NCBI GenBank assembly: GCA_030529995.1 | Contig: JAUMVT010000025.1 | Coordinates: 1 to 35,219 of the forward strand | Reading direction: 5' to 3' | DNA length: 35,219 nt | DNA from: Clostridia bacterium | Lineage (GTDB): Bacteria > Bacillota > Clostridia > Christensenellales > Aristaeellaceae | Shown here: positions 8,038 to 17,278 of the stretch, piece by piece | Layout of the letters: each line of letters begins with the position of its first letter | Numbering within the stretch: the stretch's first letter is position 1 | Made by a program: the position numbers and the translations under genes | Notes under the pieces: generated by a model | Seen by the model: only the letters and a program-made list of their open reading frames with translations | The model's database searches: none | What the model was told of the DNA's origin: nothing

Positions 8038-8904
8038 ATGAAAATTGATCTTCATTTGCATACCACCGGCTCCGATGGTGCCTTAACGCCATGGGAGCTG
8101 GTGGAAAAAGCACACGACATGGGCGTGGACGTGATGGCTGTGACCGATCACGACACCTTCAAAGGCTATGAACAGCTGCAAGGCCGCACGCTGCCCATTG
8201 ACGTGGTGCAAGGCGTGGAAATGAGCATGGCCGACCGTAAGAATATGCATCTCTTGGGGTATAGCCTGACCGCTGATACACCGCTGCATCACCGGGTGGA
8301 AGCTTTGTCTGCTGCCCGTGTGGAGCGTGCCAGGCAGATGCTTGCCCTTCTGCGTGAAAAAGGAATGCCCCTTGACGAGGCGGAGCTTTTCGCCTCCTGC
8401 AAGGGCAGCGTGGGGCGGCCTCACATTGCGCAAATGCTGGTGCAGAAGGGTTATGTGCACAGCTGTGAGGAAGCCTTCCAGCGTTATTTGGGAGACGGGT
8501 GCAGCTGCTTTGTGGCAGGAGAAAGGCTCTGCCTGAAAGATGCACTGTCCCTCATGCGGCAAAGCGGCTTTGTGCCTGTGCTGGCGCATCCCCGGCTGAT
8601 GGGCATGGGCGACCAAACCTTGTCCATGCTGCTGGAAACGTGGCGTGAGCATGGGCTCATGGGGCTGGAAGTGTATCATCCGTCCGCTGAAGCGAAAGGG
8701 TATGCACCCCTCAACCACATGGCTCGCCGACTGGGTCTGCTTGTGACCGGCGGCAGTGACTTCCACCGGGAAGGGGATCGGCATGGCCTGCCGGGCTGCA
8801 CAGCTGCGGCATGGATCGGCATGCAGGAAGACTTTGACGCTTTGCTTGATGCAATGAAGCAGCAAAAACAGCAGTATGATAACGTTTGCGAAAGGAGGCT
8901 TTGA
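8038..8904 (+). CDS. PHP-domain phosphoesterase (TrpH / RNase AM-like)
   Basis: The PHP domain coordinates metal ions for phosphoester hydrolysis. Characterised relatives hydrolyse 3',5'-nucleoside bisphosphates (pAp) or trim short RNA 5' ends. In the 288-residue protein, DLHLHTTGSDG, TDHDTFKGY, VEMS, VLAHPRL and GGSDFHREG supply the metal-binding His, Asp and Glu residues of the family. It starts 5 nt after the ftsH stop, with only GGAGA inside the ftsH end as ribosome binding site, so translation is probably coupled. The substrate cannot be read from the sequence. Confidence 0.9.
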   Translation: MKIDLHLHTTGSDGALTPWELVEKAHDMGVDVMAVTDHDTFKGYEQLQGRTLPIDVVQGVEMSMADRKNMHLLGYSLTADTPLHHRVEALSAARVERARQMLALLREKGMPLDEAELFASCKGSVGRPHIAQMLVQKGYVHSCEEAFQRYLGDGCSCFVAGERLCLKDALSLMRQSGFVPVLAHPRLMGMGDQTLSMLLETWREHGLMGLEVYHPSAEAKGYAPLNHMARRLGLLVTGGSDFHREGDRHGLPGCTAAAWIGMQEDFDALLDAMKQQKQQYDNVCERRL

Positions 8905-8907
8905 GGC

Positions 8908-10866
8908 TTGAACAACGGCTATTCCCAGCCGCGGCGGCGTACTCAGTCAGCACGGCTGACACAGCAGGAGACGACTGCTGCCCCGGTACAGCAGGCTGCG
9001 GCTTATCAACAGCCTCGTCAGGGCGTGCCCACAACGTCCGGAGCTTCAAACTATACCCCGCAAAACAGTTTCCGACAGCAGGGCAATCCGGCAACCCGGC
9101 AGCAGGTAAATCAGCCGGTGCAGCAAATGCTTCAGACACGGCAGCCTTATCAGCCGGCACAAACGGCAAATCAACTGAATAGCCAGCCCAGGTTTCAGAC
9201 ATCTTATCAGCAGGCACCCGTGCAGCCTCAGCAGCACTTTGCTTATGCGGGACAGGTGGCACAGGCACAGCCTGCCTTTCAGCAGCAGCCTGCTTATCAG
9301 CCTCAGCAGCCCGGTCACGGTGTGGAGCGGCAAAGCAGGCAGCAGAGCTTTCAGCGTACTACCGGCTATATTCCGCCAAAACGTCCCACTCCGCCAACGA
9401 ATGGCAGTGGAGAACCGCCGCAGAAACGAGGGAACAACTGGATTGTGATCCTTGTGGCGGTCGTGCTGGTGATTGCCATTGGCATAGGCGCTTATTACTA
9501 TCATCAGGATGCGCAGCTTCGGTCGGCCGTAACGGCTTATGACGATACCTTCTGTCCCGGCGTGTTCGTGGACGGTATTGCCCTTGAGGGCATGACGGCC
9601 GAGGAAGGCGTGGCCGCCGTTACGGCCCAGGCACAGACGAGAAATGATTCCTGGTACGTGAATCTTACCTATCAGGGACAGGTGGTAACCACCCTGACGG
9701 CCAGCCAGCTGGGCATGACCGTGGATGTGGCGGACGTGATGAATCAGGCCTGGGCGCAGGGGCACACGGGGGACGTGTACCAGCGGAAGGAAGCCATGGA
9801 GCAGCTGCTCGTCACCCCCTTTGAGGGGTACACGGCCATGCCCGGCGGTGATACTTCCGTGGTGGATGGCGTGCTGAACGAAATCAAGAACCTTGTGTAC
9901 CGTGCTCCTACGGATGCAACCTTGGTCAGCTTTGATCCGGACAAGACGGATCCCTTCACCTTTCAGGATGCGGTGGAAGGCCGCACTTTGGACATTGAGC
10001 CTCTGAAGGAGAAGTTGTATCAGATGGTTTCCACCATGGAAAGCGGCGATGTGGAGATTGAGCCGGAGACCATCGCGCCTACGGTAACACTGGAGGAACT
10101 GAAGAAGAAGTATACCCTTCGTGCCTCCGTGTATACACCCATCAGCAGCAAATCCTCAGAGAACCGCACCAACAATATTCGCCGGTGCTTTGAACTGATT
10201 TCCGGCTATGTGCTGGATTCCGGCAGTAAGTTTTCCTTCAATACGGTGGTGGGGAAGCGGACGCTTGCCAACGGCTTCTATGAGGCAATTGAATACGCCT
10301 ACGGCACGGAAGTTATGGGCGTAGGCGGCGGTACCTGCCAGGCCAGCACCACCCTGTATCAGGCGGCGGTGGAAGCTGGGCTGGACATCATTACCCGGGA
10401 GCCTCACTCCAAGTCGGTATCCTATGCCGCCTATGGCGAGGATGCTACCGTGTACTGGGAAGGCAACCGGAAGATCGACCTGGTGTTCAAGAACAACACG
10501 GACGGCCCGCTGTACTTTGTGGCTTCCGTGCAGAGCGACCCCAGCAACCGGAAACGGTTGATTGCCAAGGTTTCCATCTATGGGGAAAGCCTGGGGGACG
10601 ATGTTCGGTACGAGCTGCAGAGCCAGACCGTGGAAATCCTCACTGCACCTGAAGAACCGGAGTACGTGAAGGACACCAAGCAGACCTATGTGACCTATAC
10701 CGATGAAGAGTATGTGGCTCGGAAGGCGGCGGACGGCTGCAAGGTGGAAAGCTACCGGGTGAAGTACGTCGGGGATACGGCGGTGGAGCGGACATTGCTC
10801 TTTACGGATACCTACAAGGCGCAAAGCAAGCTGATTTATGTAGGCACCAAGAAACGTACGGAATGA
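8908..10866 (+). CDS. VanW-domain membrane protein with Gln-rich cytoplasmic tail
   Basis: A 652-residue protein. Residues ~1-165 are disordered and rich in Gln, Pro, Ala and Tyr. One membrane segment follows (WIVILVAVVLVIAIGIGAYY, ~174-195). Outside lie a region like the putative peptidoglycan-binding PG_binding_4 domain (FVDGIALEGMTAEEGVAAV and a second copy-like stretch). The C-terminal VanW domain contains NRTNNIRRCFELISG, FSFNTVVGKRT and GGGTCQASTTLYQAA. VanW proteins occur in glycopeptide-resistance clusters and widely in Clostridia; their biochemical role is unknown. TTG 8908 has AAAGGAGG 9 nt upstream, overlapping the end of the PHP gene. A terminator follows. Confidence 0.88.
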   Translation: MNNGYSQPRRRTQSARLTQQETTAAPVQQAAAYQQPRQGVPTTSGASNYTPQNSFRQQGNPATRQQVNQPVQQMLQTRQPYQPAQTANQLNSQPRFQTSYQQAPVQPQQHFAYAGQVAQAQPAFQQQPAYQPQQPGHGVERQSRQQSFQRTTGYIPPKRPTPPTNGSGEPPQKRGNNWIVILVAVVLVIAIGIGAYYYHQDAQLRSAVTAYDDTFCPGVFVDGIALEGMTAEEGVAAVTAQAQTRNDSWYVNLTYQGQVVTTLTASQLGMTVDVADVMNQAWAQGHTGDVYQRKEAMEQLLVTPFEGYTAMPGGDTSVVDGVLNEIKNLVYRAPTDATLVSFDPDKTDPFTFQDAVEGRTLDIEPLKEKLYQMVSTMESGDVEIEPETIAPTVTLEELKKKYTLRASVYTPISSKSSENRTNNIRRCFELISGYVLDSGSKFSFNTVVGKRTLANGFYEAIEYAYGTEVMGVGGGTCQASTTLYQAAVEAGLDIITREPHSKSVSYAAYGEDATVYWEGNRKIDLVFKNNTDGPLYFVASVQSDPSNRKRLIAKVSIYGESLGDDVRYELQSQTVEILTAPEEPEYVKDTKQTYVTYTDEEYVARKAADGCKVESYRVKYVGDTAVERTLLFTDTYKAQSKLIYVGTKKRTE

Positions 10867-10868
10867 TG

Positions 10869-10900
10869 AAGGGGAGGGGTTCGAGAGAGCCTCTCCTTTT
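10869..10900 (+). terminator. Terminator after the VanW-domain gene
   Basis: AAGGGGAGG (10869-10877) pairs with CCTCTCCTT (10890-10898) with one G-T pair and a 12-nt loop; the stem runs into TTTT. Confidence 0.75.
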
Positions 10901-10936
10901 CACATAAAGTGACCGTTCTGCTGCGTTTTCGTCAGC

Positions 10937-10965
10937 TTGTCACAAAGCTGGACTTGTGATAAGAT
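10937..10965 (+). promoter_or_regulatory. Promoter of the small anchored protein gene
   Basis: TTGTCA (10937-10942) and TAAGAT (10960-10965) with a 17-bp spacer, followed 36 bp later by GGAGGT and the ATG at 11017. Confidence 0.7.
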
Positions 10966-11016
10966 GAAGCACGGATGATTCATCCTGAAACGAAAAAATT
11001 ACGGAGGTTCAATGAT

Positions 11017-11499
11017 ATGTATCGTTATTCCACGAATCGGGCGAGAGGCAATACCGGTGCACCGGGGCTGAAGGAGCGGGCAAAGACTCTGTTGATTATC
11101 GTTTTGCTGGCTGCATTGGTGGTGGGACTGATTGTGGGCGTTCCGGCGGTGAAGTTCAAGAACGACGCACGTCAGCTGTATTTGGCACGCATTCAGCTGG
11201 AGTGCGGCAACGCACTGGATCTTTCCGGCTCCCTCAGCAGAACGGCAGGCACGAGCTCCACATCCACCCTGTCCAAAATCCGCAGCTATGTGTATGCTAT
11301 GGAGACCATCAATTCCCTGAGTGTGGGCATGGACGGAAGCAACGGCTACATCATCTCTGAGGACTGGTTTACCAATCTGTACAGCATTATTGACGCTTAT
11401 TCCAGCCAGCTGCTGACGGGTATGAACACGTCCGAGCAGCAAACGTCCCTGTACAATTCTCTGCAAACACTGTCCCAGCAGCTGTCCGGAGTGGACTGA
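11017..11499 (+). CDS. Small single-pass membrane protein, function unknown
   Basis: Not recognised. The 160-residue protein has a basic N-terminus, one membrane segment (TLLIIVLLAALVVGLIVGVPA, residues ~24-44), and a ~115-residue extracytoplasmic part that looks helical (YLARIQLECGNALDLS, IRSYVYAMETINSL, TSLYNSLQTLSQQL). Start chosen at ATG 11017 because GGAGGT lies 8 nt upstream; the frame is open from 10975 but that ATG lies very close to the promoter. It has its own promoter and precedes the transport cluster by 112 bp with no clear terminator between, so readthrough is possible. Confidence 0.75.
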   Translation: MYRYSTNRARGNTGAPGLKERAKTLLIIVLLAALVVGLIVGVPAVKFKNDARQLYLARIQLECGNALDLSGSLSRTAGTSSTSTLSKIRSYVYAMETINSLSVGMDGSNGYIISEDWFTNLYSIIDAYSSQLLTGMNTSEQQTSLYNSLQTLSQQLSGVD

Positions 11500-11611
11500 A
11501 AAAAATAATGTGATGAAATTGTGAAGAATTTGTGAACGATGCAATAAAACGCCCTTCTTGTCCGTCTTATAAGTGTAACACAGAAAACACCTGGTGAAAG
11601 GAGACTTTGCA

Positions 11612-14017
11612 ATGAAGCAGAAGTTGTTTTCCTTCCTTTGTGCATTGGTGATGATATGCTCCTGCTTATCCTTGAGCGGAGCTGTGGCGGAGGATCAATC
11701 TTTTACGGCGGCGGATGTGCCGGAGAATCTTTTCATCTCCTCGGATGATTCCGATTATTATTCCCTTGAGTCCATGGTGGCTGTGGGCAGCACGCTGTAT
11801 GCTTCGATGTACACCAGCTACGGCAGAGCATTTGCTTACTGGCAGCCCGGCATGGAAAAGGAGAAAGTAATCGGGCTAAAGGAAACGACGGATGAAAACG
11901 GCAGCACTTACAAGACCACCACGCTGCTCTTTGCTTCTGACTATAATGATATGGAAAACATGAAGGCAGATGCGGAGCAAAAGGGTGGTGCCGATGCGGA
12001 TCACGCGCTGGGCAACCTGTTTACCGACGGCACACGGCTGCTATCCGTGAATCCCTTCACAGGCTTGGTATTTGAGATTCAGGTGGATGGCGACACCCTT
12101 GTTTACAAGGACATCGTTACCATGCAGGACACCAACCTTTTCTTCCATTTGTATGCTGATGATGGTACTTCCTACGTGATCAGTGGCAGCAGCGTTTCCA
12201 TTACCGTAGCGGGGGACAAGCTGCTGGTCTTCATCAACGACTGGGATGACAACGGCAAGTCTGCCAATAAGCTGTACATTGTGGATCTGGTGACCGGCGC
12301 AATGAAGACCTCTGCTGTTGAGCATGTGTATGGCTTGACTGGCTACAAAGACGGCAAGGCAGTTGTGCGCTTGTGGGATATAGATAATTCCTATAATGCG
12401 GAAACCCAAACGTACGATTACGGTGATGTGGCCATTTACGATCCGGTAACGGACACGGCGCAGAGCATCGGCAAGATGGATACCTATTCGAACATGCTCC
12501 TGTACTGCGAAGCACTGGATACCATCATTTATCAGAACAATACCAAGGTCATGGGCTTTGTGGGGGATCAGTTCACCAAGAAGCAGATTGGCTATATGCC
12601 TGTTGACTATGTAAGCTATGCGGCCACTATTGGCAAGACCTACATTGCCGCCAGCTACGAGAGCATTGCGGCTCGGGATCTGAATCTGGGCTTCCAGGCG
12701 GATCAATACCTGATGGTTGCCAACATGGGCTATATGTACAGCGGTGCTCAGCTCTTTACGGAGCGGTATCCCAGCATTCCTGTTTACTTTGACAACAGCT
12801 ACTATGCCGATGTGGAGAGCATCAACCAGGCCATGGTCAGCGGAGACAACACGGTGGATGCCTTTGCCATGAGCATTACCTACGGCTCCTTTGAGACCTT
12901 AATGAAGAAGGGCTACTGTGCCGACCTGTCCGGCTATACCGACCTGACCGATGCTATCAGCCGTATGTATCCTGTTTTCCAGAGCCAGGTAATGAAGGAT
13001 GGCAAGCTGTATGCGATTCCCTACAGCGTCTATGGCAGCGGAAGCTGGTTCTATGATACAGGCGTGTTGGAAGAAGTAGGGCTTACGGAAGATGAACTGC
13101 CTACCAACTTCGTTGAGCTGTGCGAATTCATCACCCGTTGGAATGATGAGTTTGTGGATGAATACCCTGAGTATTGGCTGATGGAAGGTACTGGCTCGGC
13201 CGGCTTGAAAGCGGAACTGCTGAGCACCATGATGTCTGCCTACATCGACTACTGCAATTATGAGGGCAAGGACATTACCTTCGATACTCCTGTGTTCCGT
13301 GAAATGATGCAGGCATGGGAAAAGGTTGAATGCGACCAGATTGATAAGCAAATGGCGGACGATGAGGCAAACGATACTTATCGGACCGGCTTGCTGAATC
13401 AATACTACACCACAGTGGGCGATTTCTCCTGGATGACGGGGAAGAATGAGTATGCCAAGTACTTGCCCATGACCCTGACCGCAGACACGGGAGAGGTCTT
13501 CACCACCAGTATGACGGTGCTGTTCATCAATCCCAACTCCACTCATTTTGAAGCAGCTGTGAACCTGATGTCCTGCACCTTGGAAGCACTGGACGATACT
13601 ACCAAGTATACCCTGTTCACTGATATGACGGAGCCGGTGAGAAACTCCAGTTATGACCGGATGTTGAGCAGCGAACAGGAATACCTGGACAGCCTGAAGA
13701 AGCAGCTGGAAACTGCTGATAAGGCTGACAAGCAGTACATTGAAGAATCCATCAAGAGCGAGGAAGAGTATATCGAGAAGACCTTGCCCCAGTATGAGTT
13801 CGACATTTCTGCCGAGGCGATTCAGTACTATCAGGAAAATGTGGTGCCGAAGATCGGCATTCGCAAGCCTTCGTTCCTCACTTCCAACTCTTCCTCTGAC
13901 TCCAACAGTGAACTGACGAATCTGGTCAGCCGGTACAGAGGCGGACAGATCACCCTGGATCAGTTCATCCGGGAGGCGGACAACAAGATGCGTATGATGC
14001 GCATGGAAGACGAGTAA
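11612..14017 (+). CDS. Very large extracellular solute-binding protein with N-terminal propeller-like domain
   Basis: An 801-residue exported protein, about twice the usual length of sugar-binding proteins (~400-450). A signal peptide (MKQKLFSFLCALVMICSC..., ending near GAVAED) has no clear lipobox. Residues ~30-370 contain repeated beta-strand/turn units such as GDKLLVFINDWDD and NKLYIVDLVTGAMK, typical of beta-propellers. Residues ~375-700 resemble family 1 solute-binding proteins (AQLFTERYPSIPVYF, MKDGKLYAIPYSV, TGVLEEVGLTEDELPTN). A Lys/Glu-rich coiled-coil stretch follows (~683-730). ATG 11612 has AAAGGAG 8 nt upstream. Two permease genes follow, so it should deliver substrate, probably a carbohydrate, to them. 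The propeller assignment is by eye. Confidence 0.85.
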   Translation: MKQKLFSFLCALVMICSCLSLSGAVAEDQSFTAADVPENLFISSDDSDYYSLESMVAVGSTLYASMYTSYGRAFAYWQPGMEKEKVIGLKETTDENGSTYKTTTLLFASDYNDMENMKADAEQKGGADADHALGNLFTDGTRLLSVNPFTGLVFEIQVDGDTLVYKDIVTMQDTNLFFHLYADDGTSYVISGSSVSITVAGDKLLVFINDWDDNGKSANKLYIVDLVTGAMKTSAVEHVYGLTGYKDGKAVVRLWDIDNSYNAETQTYDYGDVAIYDPVTDTAQSIGKMDTYSNMLLYCEALDTIIYQNNTKVMGFVGDQFTKKQIGYMPVDYVSYAATIGKTYIAASYESIAARDLNLGFQADQYLMVANMGYMYSGAQLFTERYPSIPVYFDNSYYADVESINQAMVSGDNTVDAFAMSITYGSFETLMKKGYCADLSGYTDLTDAISRMYPVFQSQVMKDGKLYAIPYSVYGSGSWFYDTGVLEEVGLTEDELPTNFVELCEFITRWNDEFVDEYPEYWLMEGTGSAGLKAELLSTMMSAYIDYCNYEGKDITFDTPVFREMMQAWEKVECDQIDKQMADDEANDTYRTGLLNQYYTTVGDFSWMTGKNEYAKYLPMTLTADTGEVFTTSMTVLFINPNSTHFEAAVNLMSCTLEALDDTTKYTLFTDMTEPVRNSSYDRMLSSEQEYLDSLKKQLETADKADKQYIEESIKSEEEYIEKTLPQYEFDISAEAIQYYQENVVPKIGIRKPSFLTSNSSSDSNSELTNLVSRYRGGQITLDQFIREADNKMRMMRMEDE

Positions 14018-14039
14018 TCGCCTGATTGAAACCTTCGTC

Positions 14040-14071
14040 GGGGCAGAGCCGGTGGAAAGCCTCCTCTGCCC
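14040..14071 (+). promoter_or_regulatory. Intercistronic hairpin between binding protein and permease
   Basis: GGGCAGAG (14041-14048) pairs perfectly with CTCTGCCC (14064-14071) across a 15-nt loop, without a T-tract. Hairpins at this position often protect the upstream binding-protein mRNA and lower permease expression. Confidence 0.6.
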
Positions 14072-14097
14072 TCCGACACGTAAGGGAGGATGCTCTT

Positions 14098-14952
14098 GTG
14101 TTTCACAAGAAGAAGATTGTGTGGCTCCTGCTTCTGCCCGGCATGGCGGGGCTTATCCTGTTTTATGTGGCTCCCTTCATCGGAGGAATTTATTATTCCC
14201 TGCTGGACGGAACCTTCCAGAATAACTTTGTAGGACTGGATAACTACCGCCGTGTTATGCAGAACAGCATGTTTCAGCTGGGACTCAAGAATACCTGGGA
14301 GCTGTCTATTCTGTGCGCTCCCGTGATTTGGCTCCTTTCCTTCCTGCTGGCTGCCATGCTGAAGATGCTGAAGGAGCGTTCCACGGCGTTCCGCAACATT
14401 CTGCTGCTGCCTTACCTGATGCCTTCCTCTGCTATGCTGCTGATTTGGCTGACCATGTTCGACTATGGCGGCGTGATCAACCGGCTGGTGGTAGCCTTGG
14501 GGCTGGAGCGGGTGGTTTGGCTGGATGGCGTCGCCCTTCGGGTGCCTGTGGTGCTGCTGTACATCTGGAAGAACCTGGGCTTCTCCGTGGTGCTGTTTGC
14601 ATCCGCTCTCAGTGCGGTGCATCCTTCCCTGTATGAGTACGCTTCTTTGGAAGGGGCAGGCTGGTTTACCCAGGCCTTCCGCATTACTTTGCCCCAGATT
14701 CTGCCCACGGCCTTCCTGGTGTTTGTTCTCAGCTGGGTGAATGCCTTCAAGATTTTCAAGGAAGTGTACTTCATCTCCGGCGCCTATCCATCGGATGCCA
14801 TCTATACCCTCCAGCACTTCATGAATAATAAGTATGCCAAGCTGGACTATCAGGATGTAACGTCTGCCGCCTATATTTTCGCTGTTGGCGTTATGGCACT
14901 GTTCGCACTGATGTATGCCTCCAAGGCTGTCCGCTCGCCGGATAAAGCGTAA
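14098..14952 (+). CDS. Carbohydrate ABC transporter permease, MalF/UgpA type
   Basis: One of two membrane subunits of a CUT1-type importer. The 284-residue protein has about six hydrophobic segments, starting IVWLLLLPGMAGLILFYVAP. The EAA loop that docks the ATPase is EYASLEGAGWFTQAFRITLP. GTG 14098 is chosen because AGGGAGG lies 8 nt upstream; the frame is open from 14026, but that region is an intercistronic hairpin. It pairs with the next gene. No ATPase gene is nearby, so a shared MsmX-type ATPase from elsewhere is the likely energy source. Confidence 0.92.
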   Translation: MFHKKKIVWLLLLPGMAGLILFYVAPFIGGIYYSLLDGTFQNNFVGLDNYRRVMQNSMFQLGLKNTWELSILCAPVIWLLSFLLAAMLKMLKERSTAFRNILLLPYLMPSSAMLLIWLTMFDYGGVINRLVVALGLERVVWLDGVALRVPVVLLYIWKNLGFSVVLFASALSAVHPSLYEYASLEGAGWFTQAFRITLPQILPTAFLVFVLSWVNAFKIFKEVYFISGAYPSDAIYTLQHFMNNKYAKLDYQDVTSAAYIFAVGVMALFALMYASKAVRSPDKA

Positions 14953-14972
14953 GGGAAAGGAGAATGAGCAGT

Positions 14973-15863
14973 ATGCATACGGCGCACCGCCGCAGAAGAC
15001 ACCGCCTCAATCGGCTTTCCCTTGGGGGATGGATCGCAATGATCCTGCTGGTGATTCTCTCTGCGCTGATTCTGGTTCCGATTATCTGCACGTTCCTGTA
15101 TTCCTTCTTCCCCACCAGCGAAATCAAGGCCTGGCTGGGGCAGCGGAACAACTATGATGCCACTAGGTGGATGGATGTGATTTACTCGCCGGCGCAGTTC
15201 TCTCTCCGGCAGTATTACACCATTCTGATCGAAAACCCCACCTACCTGCAATACTTCTGCAACTCGGTGATGTATGCGGCGGCTATTCTGCTGGGGCAGG
15301 CCATGATCATTCCTCTGACCGCCTATGCCTTGAGTCGCTTCACCTTCCGGGGCAGGGATGTCATCTTCTTTTTCATACTGGTGCTGATGATTCTGCCCTT
15401 TCAGGTCACCATGGCGCCCAGCGTGATGGTGCTTCGGTGGCTGGGATTGATGAACACCATTTGGGCGGTGATCCTGCCCATGTGCTTTTCACCCTTCTAT
15501 ATCTTCCTGCTGCGGCAGTTCATGGTTTCCATCCCCAATGAATTGCTGGAAGCCGGCATGGTAGACGGCGTGGGACCCTTCCGCGGGTTTATCCATGTGA
15601 TTTTACCAGTGTGCCGTCCCATCCTCGGTGCGGCGGCGGCACTTTCCTTTGCGGACTGCTGGAATATGGTGGAACAGCCTCTGGTGTATCTGGCCAATGC
15701 TTCATCCCTGCAGCCCCTGTCCACCATGTTTAACCAGATTTCCACGGAAGGCGCAGAGGTGGCTTTTGCCGGCTCTGCACTGTACATCCTGCCCACGCTG
15801 ATGATCTACCTGTACTTCCAGGAGGATATTGTGGCCGGTATTCAGCTCAGCGAGCTTAAGTAA
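14973..15863 (+). CDS. Carbohydrate ABC transporter permease, MalG type
   Basis: Second membrane subunit of the importer, 296 residues with about six hydrophobic segments. The EAA loop is EAGMVDGVGPFRGFIHVILP. A region after the first membrane segment (LGQRNNYDATRWMDVIYSPAQ) matches the extended external loop common in MalG-type permeases. ATG 14973 has AAAGGAG at about 10 nt; an ATG at 14964 is too close to the ribosome binding site. It ends 29 bp before the adaptor gene. Confidence 0.92.
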   Translation: MHTAHRRRRHRLNRLSLGGWIAMILLVILSALILVPIICTFLYSFFPTSEIKAWLGQRNNYDATRWMDVIYSPAQFSLRQYYTILIENPTYLQYFCNSVMYAAAILLGQAMIIPLTAYALSRFTFRGRDVIFFFILVLMILPFQVTMAPSVMVLRWLGLMNTIWAVILPMCFSPFYIFLLRQFMVSIPNELLEAGMVDGVGPFRGFIHVILPVCRPILGAAAALSFADCWNMVEQPLVYLANASSLQPLSTMFNQISTEGAEVAFAGSALYILPTLMIYLYFQEDIVAGIQLSELK

Positions 15864-15892
15864 TCCATTTCACCTGCATGGAGGTTATTTCG

Positions 15893-17263
15893 ATGAAGCT
15901 CAAGAGATTTGCCCTGCGAGGACTCATTATTCTGGCTGTGGTTGTGGCGCTATGCATGTTCTTTGCACGCACGGTGCAGACCATTACCACCCCCAAGGTT
16001 CGTATGTATACCCCCACCAAGGGTCGGCTGGAACAGTCCTATAAGCTGACGGCTGAGGTTTACTTCCCGGAAACGGAAGAAGTGACCGTAGCGGACGCCA
16101 AGAAAACGGCCGTTACCGTGAGCAAGGTGTATGTGAAGGCAGGCTCCTATGTGAGCAAGGGGGATACCATCTTTACCACCACGGTGGCCAGTTATGAAGA
16201 GGACCTGCAGAAGCTGCAGGACTCCTATGACAGCAAGGCAACCGAGCTGCTGGAACTGGACATCACCAACCGGAAGCTTTCCAAGGAAAGCCGGCAGAAT
16301 GAGCTGTATGCCGAAATGGTGGAGAAGCAGAGCGACCTGAGCAAGCGCACCTATGAGGCACGGAAGCTGGCCATGCAAAACGGCATTACCCTGGGCAGCG
16401 ACGTATCGACCTGGAAAAAGCAGCTGGCCGCCGTGAAGGATGTGCCCCAGGAGGTTACCGATGCGGTGAACAAGGCCATTGCTGCTAAGTCCACCTACGA
16501 TGAGGCGAGCACGGCCTTCTATGCCACCTATGAGGATAAGAAGCTGAAGGTCAGCAGCGACACCTTTGACTACATTAAAAAGCGGAATGCGCTGCAGGAC
16601 GAAATGGACGACCTGAGCGACCAGATGATTGAGCTGGATAGCCGTGTGTCTGCGCTGGCTACCATCACTGCTCCCCATGACGGATGGATCGTTTCCGTGG
16701 ATGTTGCGGCAGGGGATAACTACGATGGTGCCAAGGCTGCTTATACCATGACGGCGGAGGATTCCACGCCCCTGCTGAAGGCTTCCCTGACCGGCGTGGA
16801 TCGGACGATTTCCAACGGCACCAAGGTCACCCTGGGAGACAGCGACTCCGGCACAGAAAAAACCACGGTGCAGGCTACCCGCACGGAAACCAATGGCAGC
16901 AAATATTTGCTAATTGACCTGCCGGAATCCATGCAGGAGCCGGGCAATTCCGCCATTCGTCAGGCACTGAACAATGGCGGCGTGCAGGCAACCATTACCT
17001 ACCGTGCCAAGGAATCCACCACCCTGCTTCCTGCTTCCGCTGTGCGCAGTGATGGCAGCAGCTATTATGTGTTCGTTGTGCAGGACAGCAACGGCGGCTT
17101 CCTGACCAGCAACAGCAAGAAGGCTGTGAAGACCTCCGTGACTGTGATTGAAAAGAATGATAAGCAATATGCTGTGCAGGAGGATTTCTCCTACCAGACC
17201 ATTGCCTATCAGGAAGACCGGGCACTCAGCGATGGCATGGCTGTAATGGAATACGTGAACTGA
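15893..17263 (+). CDS. HlyD/MFP-type adaptor protein
   Basis: A 456-residue membrane fusion protein. One N-terminal membrane segment (LRGLIILAVVVALCMFFA) is followed by a split lipoyl-like domain (VTVSKVYVKAGSYVSKGD and ATITAPHDGWIVSVDVAAGD) flanking a long alpha-helical hairpin (DLQKLQDSYDSK to LSDQMIELDSRVSALA). C-terminal beta-barrel and membrane-proximal regions come last (ITYRAKESTTLLPASAV). Such adaptors normally link an inner-membrane exporter (MacB, ABC or RND) to outer partners; in Gram-positives they accompany MacB-type transporters. GGAGG lies 8 nt before ATG 15893. The next gene is MacB-like, as expected, but the upstream permeases are of importer type. Confidence 0.87.
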   Translation: MKLKRFALRGLIILAVVVALCMFFARTVQTITTPKVRMYTPTKGRLEQSYKLTAEVYFPETEEVTVADAKKTAVTVSKVYVKAGSYVSKGDTIFTTTVASYEEDLQKLQDSYDSKATELLELDITNRKLSKESRQNELYAEMVEKQSDLSKRTYEARKLAMQNGITLGSDVSTWKKQLAAVKDVPQEVTDAVNKAIAAKSTYDEASTAFYATYEDKKLKVSSDTFDYIKKRNALQDEMDDLSDQMIELDSRVSALATITAPHDGWIVSVDVAAGDNYDGAKAAYTMTAEDSTPLLKASLTGVDRTISNGTKVTLGDSDSGTEKTTVQATRTETNGSKYLLIDLPESMQEPGNSAIRQALNNGGVQATITYRAKESTTLLPASAVRSDGSSYYVFVVQDSNGGFLTSNSKKAVKTSVTVIEKNDKQYAVQEDFSYQTIAYQEDRALSDGMAVMEYVN

Positions 17264-17278
17264 TAGGAGGCGGCAGGA

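Noticed and set aside
11515-11573. Promoter for the large binding-protein gene (TTGTGA...AATAAA or ...TATAAG)
   Set aside because: Several weak box pairs are possible and none has good spacing and match; I could not choose one.
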